From NCBI RefSeq assembly GCF_050436995.1, contig NC_134746.1, forward strand, positions 12,460,501 to 12,524,500: 64,000 nt of DNA, given 5' to 3'. The number at the start of each line of letters is the position of its first letter. The stretch's first letter is position 1. Below, piece after piece: positions 25,701 through 34,087 of this stretch. The notes under the pieces were generated by a model. The model did no database searches and was not told the origin of the DNA. It saw only the letters and a program-made list of their open reading frames with translations. The DNA comes from Anticarsia gemmatalis. Its lineage: Eukaryota > Arthropoda > Insecta > Lepidoptera > Erebidae. A program made the position numbers and the translations under genes.

Positions 25701-28700
25701 GACACCTACTGCTTGATGGCTGCTACGTCAATAATGTACCGGGTAAATTGTATTTATTATAACATATTAATCTATTGATATAATTGTTGTATTTATTTTG
25801 AGATTTGTAATCAATGTTGTCATTTTCCTAATTGAATCTTGATTTAATTAGATTTTTAATTTCTGTAATGAATACTGTACTATTAATATTATAAAAATAT
25901 ATGCAATAGTTTGTGTGTCTGTTACGCTTTTTATGGCTAAACAGTTGAACCGATGGTGATCAAATTTGACATACATAGGTACACTGAAAGAGCGATATAT
26001 ATAGACACCGACAGGGATGACCTTAATGCGAAATAAGCCCCACGGGTCAGATAGTACATGATAAATATTATAACAGTATATAAAATTTATAGAATATTAG
26101 AATTGTTTGTTTGTTTCTGTAGTTTCTATAGTTTATCTATTCAATAGCGTCAAAACTCATACAAAAAACGCAATTGAATAGATAAACTACCGCTAAATGT
26201 ACTCAGATACCGGGGGCAATCCATGATCAAGAAAATTAAATTTTAGACAGGTTGCTCACATTTCAACAACTATGCGAGATGCAAACTATATTTAGATAGT
26301 TTAATTCTAACAGTGTACGAATGTTTGTACACAAATAGGAAATCGAATTACAAAAATCTCGTTAAAATCGTATTTGAAACTGTACTTTAATACAATATTA
26401 TACTATTTACAGCGGATGTGATGAGATCGCTTGGTGCTAAACACATCTTGGCTATAGATGTAGGCTCACAAGATGATACGGATCTCACTAACTATGGTGA
26501 TGACCTGTCTGGATGGTGGCTGCTTTGGAAACGGTACGCTTTTGTAAAAACTTTATATTATATTTTACTTATTTTTCCACACTTTTTGGATAAAAGTCTT
26601 CCCTACATTTAAGTTACTTTCAGATTTTTTTTGTCGACGTACTAGATAAGTAAACAAAAGTGGTGGAAATTTCCGTATTAATATTGAATTAAGATATGAA
26701 TTTACTTCGTAATTCTTTACTCATAGATATTGTAATTTTTGGTTCTTTATTAGATGATATTAATGTGTGTTGTTATGTTTTCAGATGGAATCCGTTTACA
26801 ACACCAGTGAAAGTGCCCAACTTGCCCGATATTCAAAGTAGATTAGCTTATGTGTCCTGCAATAGACAGCTAGAGGTAAAATTATCGTAACATTCGCTTC
26901 AGTGTAACATTCTATTAAATATTCAACCTTTTTAAGCTATGATCCCATCATTTTACGGCTAGTTCATACTATCACATCAAAGTCGCTCGATATCGCCAGA
27001 TTTGTCAAGCAAAACTGCCCGGCTTTGCTTGACATATCGTCGAACATTTGTCCTATTGTGATAATTGGATTTAGAGCCAGGAAGACTTTAAATCCATATA
27101 AAAATCTCCTAAAAAAATCGAGCTGCTCTATAAAGTATACACAAAACATAATTACTTTTATTTTTCTTGCACATTACACATTACAGGAGGTGAAGAAATC
27201 CGACTACTGCGAATACATCCGCCCCCCCATCGACGCGTACAAGACGTTACAGTTCGGCTCGTTCGACGAGATCCGCGAGGTGGGCTACCGCCACGGCGCC
27301 GCCTACTTCGAGGGCCAGCGCCGCGGCGGCGGGGGAGGTGTCAGTGGTGCTAGTGGCTCGCCCACGCAGGGTCGCAGGCATGATGCACAACCTTCACTTA
27401 CTGAGTACGTGTTTAAAACATTCGTAAAATTGTGATGACTTCTATATCGATTGATGTTGGGTTAATGATTTATGGCCCAGTTTATCCATCGTTAGTAACT
27501 TCAGAAATTGTTAAGCCGTCTTATCAAATTTCGTTTTAAATTATCCCTTTAAAAAGCCCTTAAATGGCAGGAGTTGGATGTCTAAACGCATGTGTGTGCA
27601 ATCCGGCTATGACTGTTTGCAATTTTTCCGAACAATAAAATATTAATTATCTTTTATAGACATTACTACTGCTAAGCAAAATAGCCCTCCTCGCTGATAA
27701 AGTGCAGGTTAGCAAGATCCCTAGAAAAATAGAGACTATCGTGGACGTTATCAAAAGCATGCTCTTTAATCATCTCTGTCTTTTAGTGTAAAAATTAGCT
27801 GTCTCTTATCATTTTGTCTGTGATTTTTATGTTTTTAAATCCCAATCATTGTTTGAAAATGTTCGCGCTATAAGACTATTATCTAATATTGCATAGGAAT
27901 AATCGCGTTTATCCCTATATAATATAAGATAATCATTCAAGATTCTCGGACGCCGAATAAATTGTCCCGGCGGTTTGCGTTTTGCAGTCGGGTTCTGCGT
28001 TCACATTGACCGTGGAACTCTGACCGCTAGACAACTCGAAGTGTGGTGATACTCTTAGAGCAATAAAATTTGTCAAAAAATTAAATGTAAACATTTTCAT
28101 TTTCTAGCTACACATTCACGGACTTAGCGCAGATGGTCTGCTCTGTAAGAACAGCTCGCGACGTGGACAACGATTCCTCATCATCATCAGACTATGAAGA
28201 AGACCAGCGCCACTTCGAAGGTTACGCCTCTGAACCCAGCGCTGGCATCCTTGAGGTATGGATACTTTTATTAAAGTGGTTTCTATTGAGCTGATGCTAT
28301 AGTTGTTTATGATATGTGAAGATGGCAAACGTTGCATTTTTTTAAACATTTTTTTTTAATTTTATACAAAAGTGAGGATCCGATATATCGTAAATAAGTT
28401 TTTTAGTATGCTGACGTGGACCTATTTGGTCGACGTCAGCATACTAAAACATCCTATATTTTTTTCTTTTTTGTTGAGATATTTGAATTGCGTATTTTAT
28501 TTTGATTTTGACATTGGAAACTAGCAGTGTTTATAATAAGATTTAAAATTTTACTTCCCATCTTCTCGTCTCAAAAACACGCTACAAATCAGTTGTGGGT
28601 AGATTTAGAGGTTAAAAATTTTAAATATTATTTGTAAATATTGGTTTGTTTTGATTTTTATAGTAACTAACAACTTGTAAAGAGTGAATTTTGTATTGAA

Positions 28701-31295
28701 GTATTTTTATTCTTCGAGAATTATTTAGATAAACTTTTTCTGGGACTAAAGGAAGTGTATTTGTTGATAAAAGTCATCAAATAAAATAATGTAATTGTAT
28801 CTTTTTTGTAAAATGTTTTGTGTATATGTCAGACTATTTACGACTTTTAATAAGAACTTAAGAAGGAACTATTTTACTTCGATATATGTTTCTTCTGTAT
28901 TTTTCGAGTTTGCAGAAACCGTTAATACTTCAGATTAAAACTTATTTTTATTAAATAAGTGAATTCATTGTTAAGTGAAATGTTGCTACCCATTGCTCTT
29001 GTAGATGATATTCTACATTGGCTGGTAAAGCAACGAACAGTATTATTATAGCAAGGTTGTCTCGAAATTACGGCATAGGCAAGGAGTTTAACTGAAATCA
29101 TTTGTATATAATATATAATATAATAAATATAATAAAGAGTTGATGAAGTCGTACTTCAACTTGAAGTCATAATGAAGAGAAAACTGTCTTAAATGTTTTT
29201 TGATTGGTGTTACAAATTGAAATTACCATTTTTTTACTGAGTCACAAAATAAGAATTAAAAAAATTATAAACAAACAATTATGAGCAAGTTGACATTATT
29301 TCTTTATCTAAATTATAAAAAACACTGAATTTAGAAAATAAATGTAAATATCTGCGAAAAATTTAATACAGAAAATAAGTATAAATAGATTATATAATAA
29401 TAGTTATCTAAATCTACTTACCTAAACTATATAGGTATATGAATATCACACATCTACGAAACCTATACGTAATTTCGAGTACAAACATTACCTTAGAAAT
29501 ACAATCTGTAAGCGCTACATATGCTTCAGATGTCGTCGAGCGTCGAAGACGGCGCCGCGTGGATCAGTGACACAGAACTGGTGGGCACATATTGACACCG
29601 CGCACGTAGTTCTATCACGGTTTTATTATTTATTATTATATACCTTTCTGTTCGTTTCGTTCGGTTTCGGGCTTACGGTCTGCATGGAGCTTGATAGATG
29701 TTGTTTTTTTACTCTTTGGGGTGGAAAAAAGTGGGTCGTAATTTCGTGAAAAGATTAAAGGGTGTGGTTCCAAAATAATCCAAGCTATGTTGTTAAGGAT
29801 GTATCTCACATTTAAATTGTTACCAATGTAGTTTGAATGGGACCGCATCTTATGGCTGCCTGTCCTTTGACGCAAACTGCTTTGGCGGTGTAAAAAAGTG
29901 GAGAAATATAAATCAATAGAAGCGTCCTCTTAAGTGGCTCAATCCAATTGCGCGAACGCTCATCCTGTCGCCAATGGGCAGGCAGTCTTAATGTCGGTTT
30001 TTTGGATAATACGTGTCACTTTTATACTTCATCTAGCGAGGGTTATAAGGACAGTTTGTTGCTAAGGTACATTACTTTTGTAAACAAGATTTGAGAACAA
30101 AATTTACAAAAAGAAAACAAAAATTAGTTTTTAAGATTCTCGCTAGATAGAGCTAACACTTTTCTTTGTATTTGTCTCTCTCTCTCTCTCACTCGGAATC
30201 TTTACAGCTATTCTATTTACACAGCTCTGTTTCTTACTTTGTTTTGTGTCATGTCATTCTTACTTCATAGGGGATTAAGCTATCATAATATTAAGATACT
30301 GAATCTACATATTTAATTAATGTCGTTTTACTTTTATGTACATATGTGTCGTTTTCAATACAGGGTGTTTGTGTTTTTAACATTTTAACTATTATTACTA
30401 TTTGTTTTTGAAACTATCTATTCTATTAGAATACGCATTCAAGGAATTAGATTCAACTTGATTTAATGCTCAGATTCTTATTCATTAGATACATCTAATA
30501 GTCAAAGAGAAAAAAAAAAAACATTTTGATTTAAATTCTTTATTACTTACCCATATTCTATCATACTTTGGCTTGTATAAGCACAATATTTATGAGTTAA
30601 ACACAGTTAGAGCTTTATAAAAGAAGTCGCTTATATAAAGTTTAAATATTATAAAATTTTACACTTTTCTATTTATCAAGCGACGCTTTTAATATACCTT
30701 TAGGCTTTTATACTTCTTTATAGTTTTTCGAAGCTCAATTTTAACTAGAGATTTTTTATTAGTTTCATTTTAACGTTTTATTCATCTACATGACATTTTA
30801 CTCAGGTATAATAATTATTTTTAGTTCTATTTGGTTATGACGAAATAACTAAAATACTAAAATTAAATAACAACTGCCAAATGTCCTGTCTTAATAATGG
30901 GTAATTAACCTATAATAACATTGGGACGAATAACAAAGTTCTTGTGGTTAATTAACTTAAGTACCTAATAACTAACTAAACTAAAAACTGATATAATTTA
31001 AACATCAAAATTTTAATGTCCTGAATTTTCCTTTTCTATTTAAATTGTTGCCCTAATTCTTTGGAGACAACAAGACCGACAAGACAAATTTTAAACAATA
31101 ATTTATCCATCATTTTATTTTCCAACCACAGACCACCCCACCAAACATTTCAACATAAACTTAATAACCCATCTCAATTTACAGGAGGGTCTGCGCACGC
31201 GCCGCGTAGGTGGCTCCCTCTCTCTATCCGAAGACGAACTGGACTCCGAGGCCGAGGTGTACGACCCTCTGAACAAACGTGGAGGAGGCAGGTGA
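10648..31295 (+). CDS. sws: Neuropathy target esterase / Swiss cheese (PNPLA6/7 family)
   Basis: An ER membrane-anchored lysophospholipase/phospholipase B; in flies it also restrains the PKA-C3 catalytic subunit (family knowledge). Coding exons: 10648-10729, 11156-11367, 13294-13480, 13832-13977, 14133-14261, 14548-14628, 14977-15105, 15577-15669, 16232-16330, 16685-16816, 18258-18354, 18643-18851, 19156-19288, 19566-19745, 20332-20490, 20857-20975, 21260-21373, 21625-21807, 22189-22344, 22722-22841, 23189-23375, 25004-25120 or 25626-25742, 26413-26533, 26785-26875, 27187-27404, 28108-28255, optional 29530-29580, 31185-31295. All junctions are GT-AG and phases agree, giving about 1250 residues (numbered from 10648), against my recollection of roughly 1400 for the fly protein. 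Order: membrane helix 1-20, RRAVM pseudosubstrate-like motif about 75-79, three cNMP-binding-like domains, patatin domain with GGGG (863-866), GVSIG Ser 893 and Asp 1013. The start is uncertain: an in-frame ATG at 10627 would add seven residues (MLLFLLQ), but the TTACAG before 10648 also looks like a splice acceptor. Confidence 0.93.
11156..11367 (+). CDS. sws: sws exon with PKA-C3 pseudosubstrate-like motif
   Basis: The exon starts with a Gly/Ala-rich low-complexity stretch and then enters the conserved family block RFRKRDKMLFYGRRMLRK. Near its end it encodes KRRAVMRFA. In Drosophila the matching RRAV sequence has been proposed as the site where Swiss cheese binds and inhibits PKA-C3. The motif is retained here, which suggests, but does not prove, that the regulatory role is conserved. 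The exon ends in phase 0. Confidence 0.9.
11368..13293 (+). other. sws intron with local duplication and candidate alternative promoter
   Basis: An intron of 1926 nt. It contains two diverged copies of a segment around 'TAGCCAAGGCTACCTATATT' (about 11920-11955 and 12030-12060). Its GC-richer part at about 12780-12940 ends in a strong consensus splice donor and may be an alternative first exon (entered separately). No other coding signal was seen. Confidence 0.6.
12780..12939 (+). other. Candidate alternative first exon of sws
   Basis: A GC-rich block inside an AT-rich intron, ending at GCCAA|GTGAGTAAG, a near-perfect donor. An ATG at 12899 opens 13 codons (MSDPKLFGLPRSAK if the next base is G) but would join the next sws exon out of frame. 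If transcribed it would therefore be a 5'UTR exon. Translation would then begin at a downstream Met, such as that in ALYMLHS of the 13294 exon, giving a form without the membrane anchor. This is speculative. Confidence 0.25.
13294..14628 (+). CDS. sws: sws cyclic-nucleotide-binding-like domain 1 (four exons)
   Basis: Exons 13294-13480, 13832-13977, 14133-14261 and 14548-14628 encode residues about 99-279. The block begins with VPPDALYMLHSIRVFGHFEK, the classic entry to the first cNMP-binding fold of NTE proteins, runs through the NGRVNVYI strand region and the GESVTSLLS loop, and ends with the helix VRVIQIIMVRLQRVTF and YLGLSAELVNP. In this family the domain is not firmly shown to bind cyclic nucleotides; it is a structural relative of the PKA regulatory subunit domain. 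Confidence 0.92.
14977..16330 (+). CDS. sws: sws variable linker (three phase-0 exons)
   Basis: Exons 14977-15105 (129 nt), 15577-15669 (93 nt) and 16232-16330 (99 nt) encode a Ser/Pro/Gln-rich disordered linker between the first and second cNMP-binding-like domains. It is the least conserved part of the family. All three exons begin and end in phase 0, so any could be skipped without a frameshift, making this a natural place for isoform variation. I see no catalytic or membrane features here. Confidence 0.85.
15721..15848. mobile_element. Short MITE with 28-bp perfect inverted repeats
   Basis: The ends, 15721-15748 and 15821-15848, are exact reverse complements; the left end begins AATACGGGAATTAACGCGAA. 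A second perfect stem (15749-15758 with 15772-15781, CGCCGTGGTC/GACCACGGCG) lies inside. It sits in the sws intron between the second and third linker exons. The element is non-coding; I cannot name its superfamily. Confidence 0.8.
16685..18851 (+). CDS. sws: sws cyclic-nucleotide-binding-like domain 2 (three exons)
   Basis: Exons 16685-16816, 18258-18354 and 18643-18851 encode residues about 387-532. The block starts with a helix ATEAFVKELGLESDHVL, then the beta-barrel strands LVYLLSGALLVSQ, the FTAYPGEVEGGLAVLTGEP loop, and the helical tail VVRRLSPFVRQVDFALDW that is highly conserved in NTE proteins. A 1441-nt intron (16817-18257) splits it. Confidence 0.9.
16817..18257 (+). other. sws intron, AT-rich
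   Basis: A 1.4-kb intron. It includes an imperfect CGTACGTATACG palindrome cluster near 17040-17095 and a short run of repeated GACCATGT (about 17475-17520). No coding or RNA signal was seen. Confidence 0.6.
19156..19745 (+). CDS. sws: sws cyclic-nucleotide-binding-like domain 3 (two exons)
   Basis: Exons 19156-19288 and 19566-19745 encode residues about 533-636. They contain FLESGRAVYRQDEESGSTFI and then GEYGKGDLVGIVEMVTQTRR, the phosphate-binding-cassette-like segment, followed by TTVMAVRDSELAKLPEGLFN. Near identity to my recollection of the fly protein makes this one of the most certain parts of the model. Confidence 0.94.
19777..19869. repeat. Two adjacent perfect palindromes in a sws intron
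   Basis: Arms 19777-19800 and 19805-19828 are exact 24-bp reverse complements around a 4-nt spacer. A second pair, 19840-19852 and 19857-19869 (13 bp), again has a 4-nt spacer. They begin 31 nt after the exon ending at 19745. Confidence 0.8.
20565..20765 (+). repeat. Retrotransposon fragment with 'ACGTGCTCTCCGAAGCACGG'
   Basis: It contains 'CATATCCCGGTGGGACGGAT' and then 'ACGTGCTCTCCGAAGCACGG', a repeat sequence I associate with Lepidoptera non-LTR elements. A related piece lies at about 36860-37065. It lies in the sws intron 20491-20856 and gives rise to spurious open frames there. Confidence 0.5.
22189..23375 (+). CDS. sws: sws patatin domain: oxyanion loop and catalytic Ser exons
   Basis: Exons 22189-22344, 22722-22841 and 23189-23375. 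The first encodes DFSRLARWLTG followed by the oxyanion-hole loop LGGGGARGAAH. The second encodes the nucleophile elbow GGVSIG with the catalytic Ser codon at 22758-22760. The third encodes LDLTYPATSMFSGRQFN and the segment LWLPYFTVTTDIS. The last exon ends in phase 1 (first base of a Gly codon), matching both of the two alternative downstream exons. Confidence 0.95.
23376..25003 (+). other. sws intron before the duplicated catalytic exons
   Basis: A 1628-nt AT-rich intron. It contains no exon candidate in the required phase. A TGCGCATG-type motif lies near 24795-24815. It ends with a normal acceptor (a T-rich run, then CAG) for exon copy A. Confidence 0.6.
25004..25120 (+). CDS. sws: sws catalytic-Asp exon, copy A (canonical, DGG)
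   Basis: A 117-nt exon, phase 1 to phase 1. It encodes the segment SLWRYIRASMSLSGYMPPLC and then DPVDGHLLLDGGYVNNLP. The Asp codon at 25093-25095 is the acid of the patatin Ser-Asp dyad in the standard DGG motif. The sequence matches the fly and vertebrate proteins closely. The acceptor has a good pyrimidine tract, and the donor is CCCAG|GTAAAC. This is presumably the default copy. Confidence 0.93.
25626..25742 (+). CDS. sws: sws catalytic-Asp exon, copy B (alternative, DGC)
   Basis: A second exon of exactly 117 nt, phase 1 to phase 1, 505 nt after copy A. It encodes MLWRYCRASMSIAGIFPPIC and then DPMDGHLLLDGCYVNNVP. Twenty-nine of 39 residues equal copy A. Differences cluster around the substrate pocket (SGYMPP to AGIFPP), and the motif becomes DGC, with Asp at 25715-25717. 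The codons differ at many synonymous sites, so the duplication is old and the frame has been kept under selection. The acceptor ATGTCAG has almost no pyrimidine tract, suggesting regulated inclusion. Confidence 0.88.
25920..26065 (+). repeat. Retrotransposon tail fragment
   Basis: It begins 'GTTTGTGTGTCTGTTACGCT' and includes AAACAGTTGAACCGATGGTG, then 'TGATCAAATTTGACATACAT', a lepidopteran non-LTR tail pattern. It lies in the sws intron 25743-26412. Confidence 0.45.
26121..26215. mobile_element. Palindromic MITE, copy 3 of 4
   Basis: Its arms are TAGTTTATCTATTCAATAGC and the complementary ATTGAATAGATAAACTACCG, followed by CTAAATGTACTCAGATACCG. The left outer end is shortened compared with copies 2 and 4. 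It sits in a sws intron, about 200 nt before the exon at 26413. Confidence 0.75.
26413..28255 (+). CDS. sws: sws C-terminal patatin and tail exons
   Basis: Exons 26413-26533, 26785-26875, 27187-27404 and 28108-28255. They encode IDVGSQDDTDLTNYGDDLSG, then IQSRLAYVSC, then DYCEYIRPPIDAYKTLQFGS and DEIREVGYRHGAAYFEG, all conserved in the family. Next come a Gly-rich insert and LAQMVCSVRTARDVDND with an acidic Ser-rich tail. The codon across 27404/28108 is GA|C, which joins LT to DYTFTDLAQ. The split would otherwise be missed, because the reading frame runs on past the donor. Confidence 0.93.
28401..28449. repeat. 49-nt hairpin in a sws intron
   Basis: A 17-bp perfect stem (28401-28417 TTTTAGTATGCTGACGT with 28433-28449), then a single mismatch and a further GACC/GGTC stem closing on a TATTT loop. 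It is too short for a normal microRNA precursor and more likely a residual snap-back transposon. Confidence 0.7.
29530..29595 (+). CDS. sws: sws optional exon: cassette or alternative terminal exon
   Basis: An acceptor (GCTTCAG) is followed by a phase-0 frame reading MSSSVEDGAAWISDTEL. At 29580 there is a possible donor (CTG|GTGGGC) that would make a 51-nt in-frame cassette joining the last exon at 31185. If not spliced, the frame continues VGTY and stops at 29593-29595, giving a shorter C-terminus. The acidic, Ser-rich composition matches the surrounding tail, which supports real coding use. Which form is used cannot be settled from sequence alone. Confidence 0.6.
   Translation: MSSSVEDGAAWISDTELVGTY
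31185..31295 (+). CDS. sws: sws last coding exon and stop
   Basis: A phase-0 exon encoding EGLRTRRVGGSLSLSEDELD, then SEAEVYDPLNKRGGGR and TGA at 31293-31295. The Arg-rich followed by Ser/acidic pattern resembles the C-terminal tail of the fly protein. The sequence AGGCAG|GTGAGAC overlapping the stop also fits a splice donor, so a longer C-terminus by further splicing cannot be excluded. I saw no good acceptor and frame downstream. Confidence 0.8.
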   Translation, partial: EGLRTRRVGGSLSLSEDELDSEAEVYDPLNKRGGGR

Positions 31296-33961
31296 GACCC
31301 GACCTTGCACGATCTGTGCAAAGCCCTATTTGAATACGTGCAGTACAACGAATAACTGCAGTAGCATTTGACTAGCAGTAGTTAGCAGTGAGTGCTACGT
31401 TTGCAGTTGTTCGCCAAAGACTGCTTTTAGCAGTGGAATTTTGTAGTTACGGAGTGATATTTGCAGGATAGATGACTCTAAAGTTAAAGTTATGTGACGG
31501 AAACTCGAGGTATTACAGTGAGTATTTCTTTAGTGATGAAAGTGTGGTTGGAGTACTGTGATTGTTTCGTAGCTGTGATTATGTTGTTAACTGAAATATG
31601 TAGTTAGCAGTAGGTGTACTGCAGATTTGGTATAATAGTAAGACTTACTACACACATATTCAAGCTGGCACAGTCGGTTCGACAGTGTTTATCGAACAAC
31701 AAAACAGACTCGAAGTATTTATAGCACTTGTTCGACTTATGCCGATCAGGTTCCTTCGGATCGTCAGAATTCGGTTTCTAATTTATTTTCTAAATTATTC
31801 AGCCGTGAGTTGAACAGCATTTTTCTCAAATATTTATCTACACAACATGGTCTAGATACTAATGCGCGGCTTGACTAATTAATGCCGAACTGAATATGTG
31901 TGTAGCGAGTTAAACGAATAAAATAACGTTTGAGTTATTTTTTCCAAGAAAATATGATTTTGATGGGGAATGTTGATTATTGTTACTTAGTAATTGTGAA
32001 GGTTATTTTCAGTAAAGATTGTCAGTTCTACGTAAAATTGTATATGTAGCTAAATTGATATCGTATCCAGTTGTATAGAAAATAAAAATGCAGCTAATTA
32101 TGTATTTGTATTGATAGTTTCTGTAATGGTAACTAAGTAATTGGTATACTATTGTAATGTAGAAGAAAGCCGTTTCAGAATATCCCAATAATCAATAACA
32201 TCTTTATCCTAGTTAGTTTAAATAAAAATCCGGCTGACAAAGAAAGCCTTGGTGCAATATAGTCAATCTTTTTTTGGCAGTTTTATATGTCACATATATG
32301 TTATATGGTTATTGGGTGATATTAAAACGGTTACAATAAAGTAATAATCAACAAAGTGGTCTCTGATTGTAAAAACGATGTAAAATACGAGTATGTAAAA
32401 TAAATGTAACGTAAATATGGTCAAATAAGGTGTGGCCTTTTGGAACAAGTTATTGAAAGAACAAAGTTTCATTATGTAAAATATAATATAACACTACTTA
32501 TGTAGAAATGTAACCATATACTCAAATAGCAATGCATTTTAGCTTTATCGTAATATAATTCTACCAATAGCGCGATTTTCTACTGTCAGTATTATCGAGA
32601 GTTTGACATTTAAGAAAATAGTTCCTACGACACCCGCTAGAGGCGCTGAACAGAATGTCATATAATTTTTTTGATAGCTAGCCGGTTGTTGTCGATAGTG
32701 GTAGAGAATTGTGGTACGGGTTTCTGGCGGGTTGAGGATAGTCGATAGTATAAAATCTCGCTACTCTAAGCTAATGGGGTTAGACGTGTTTACAGTATAT
32801 AAATGTATAAAGTTTCCTGATGTTGACTGAATGATAATTCGTTATTATTTAACTACCCTTGTTGTTTGGCAACTATCATTGATAAAGACATTTTGTATAA
32901 GTAATTAAATTATAATTAAAAATAAACACGTTGCAGCCAAACACTAGTAATAATCATTAGAAAAAAATATGGCAGAAATTCTAGTGGTATTTGGATATTA
33001 TTGTAACTGCTTTTAAGCTGAAAACACTGTGGCTAGGATAACAAAATATCTAGGCATCTTCCGCTATTGAACAACCTTAAGTAAATATGAAATTATAGTA
33101 GTAACCTACTTAATAATAATCACCTATATCTAGAAATAGATACGCCGAGATATTAAACGAGCCTTGTGTAATAGTATAATGATACTAAATACGTAGTTAT
33201 TTAACTGTAATATATGAAAAAAGAATTGAAGCAGCCCGCAAATTACATTTTAATGTATAATAGTTAAACATATTATATTGGAAGCGTAACCTCTATAATA
33301 ATGTAATACCGGTGCAGTTTCAGTATTAGATATATAGAGGGCGTTGTATAAAGGAATGTTGCTTAATTAATTCCATTGCCCAAATAACGTGTTATACTCT
33401 GTAAATATCCATTTCTCGTACTTCCAATGTTTGCTGTCTTCGCTCAAATTATTGAGTATTGTAGCCAATATAAGTATGTTAGTGTTAGAAATAAGTTAGT
33501 AGCCGAGAACCGAACTATGGAGTTAATGGTTATTTAAAAACGTAAAATTGTATATACGAGCTTTTCGCTTAGCGGTTTTGTTTCCAAAAGGTCTCCCAAA
33601 GATATTTTCTGTGCGTGCGCGCGCAACCAATGCTGCCATTTTATTTTGCATTCGGCTTTCCGAATATTGCCGAACTTTGTATATAATTCTTTTGTATATT
33701 ATTTTTTATTGCAGTGATTATTTTGTAATACCAGTACTTATAATCTCGTTTATAGATCACATGTCTATATTTTGTATATGAACGACTGTGAACTTATCGA
33801 TATTATGATCGATAATTGTAGTTACTATACGTAGATGTTAAATTATAATTTAGTCTATTCGACTGAATGTAGCTTTAAGTATGCCTTTAGGCACAAATGT
33901 TTTAAATGAAACCAAATGTCTAGCTCAAATATTGTAATTCGTATCAATTTTATTCAATAAA
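31296..33961 (+). other. sws: sws 3' untranslated region
   Basis: About 2.7 kb without coding signal, up to a canonical AATAAA at 33956-33961. The first part has many GCAGT repeats (about 31350-31460). A TGTAAATA element, the Pumilio-type recognition sequence, occurs at 33400-33407. Several earlier AATAAA hexamers (for example near 31918, 32083 and 32333) could give shorter forms. Confidence 0.6.
33949..33961. terminator. Overlapping convergent poly(A) signals
   Basis: AATAAA on the plus strand at 33956-33961 (sws) and AATAAA on the minus strand at 33949-33954 (the opposing gene) lie within 13 bp. The minus-strand gene also has an ATTAAA at 33984-33989 nearer its stop codon. The two genes therefore probably share or overlap their 3' ends. 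Confidence 0.55.
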
Positions 33962-34087
33962 TGCTTAAATAAATCGAGTATCATTTAATTTCAATATACA
34001 ACTAAGAAATTAAATACTAATATCGTACTATAAGATAATTTATCTCAAAAATTAATGCCAATTTCAACAACACATTTAAAACTACAT

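Larger units (their letters stand above)
28256..31184 (+). other. sws final introns
   Basis: Two introns (28256-29529 and 29581-31184 if the small exon is used), otherwise one 2.9-kb intron. They hold a near-perfect hairpin at 28401-28449, a (TC)n microsatellite at about 30176-30192 and otherwise AT-rich DNA. Apart from the 29530 exon, no coding signal was seen. Confidence 0.6.

Noticed and set aside
27401..27435. Continuation of the sws frame past 27404 as a C-terminus
   Set aside because: A consensus donor GTACGT follows GA at 27404, and joining to 28108 restores the conserved DYTFTDLAQ segment.
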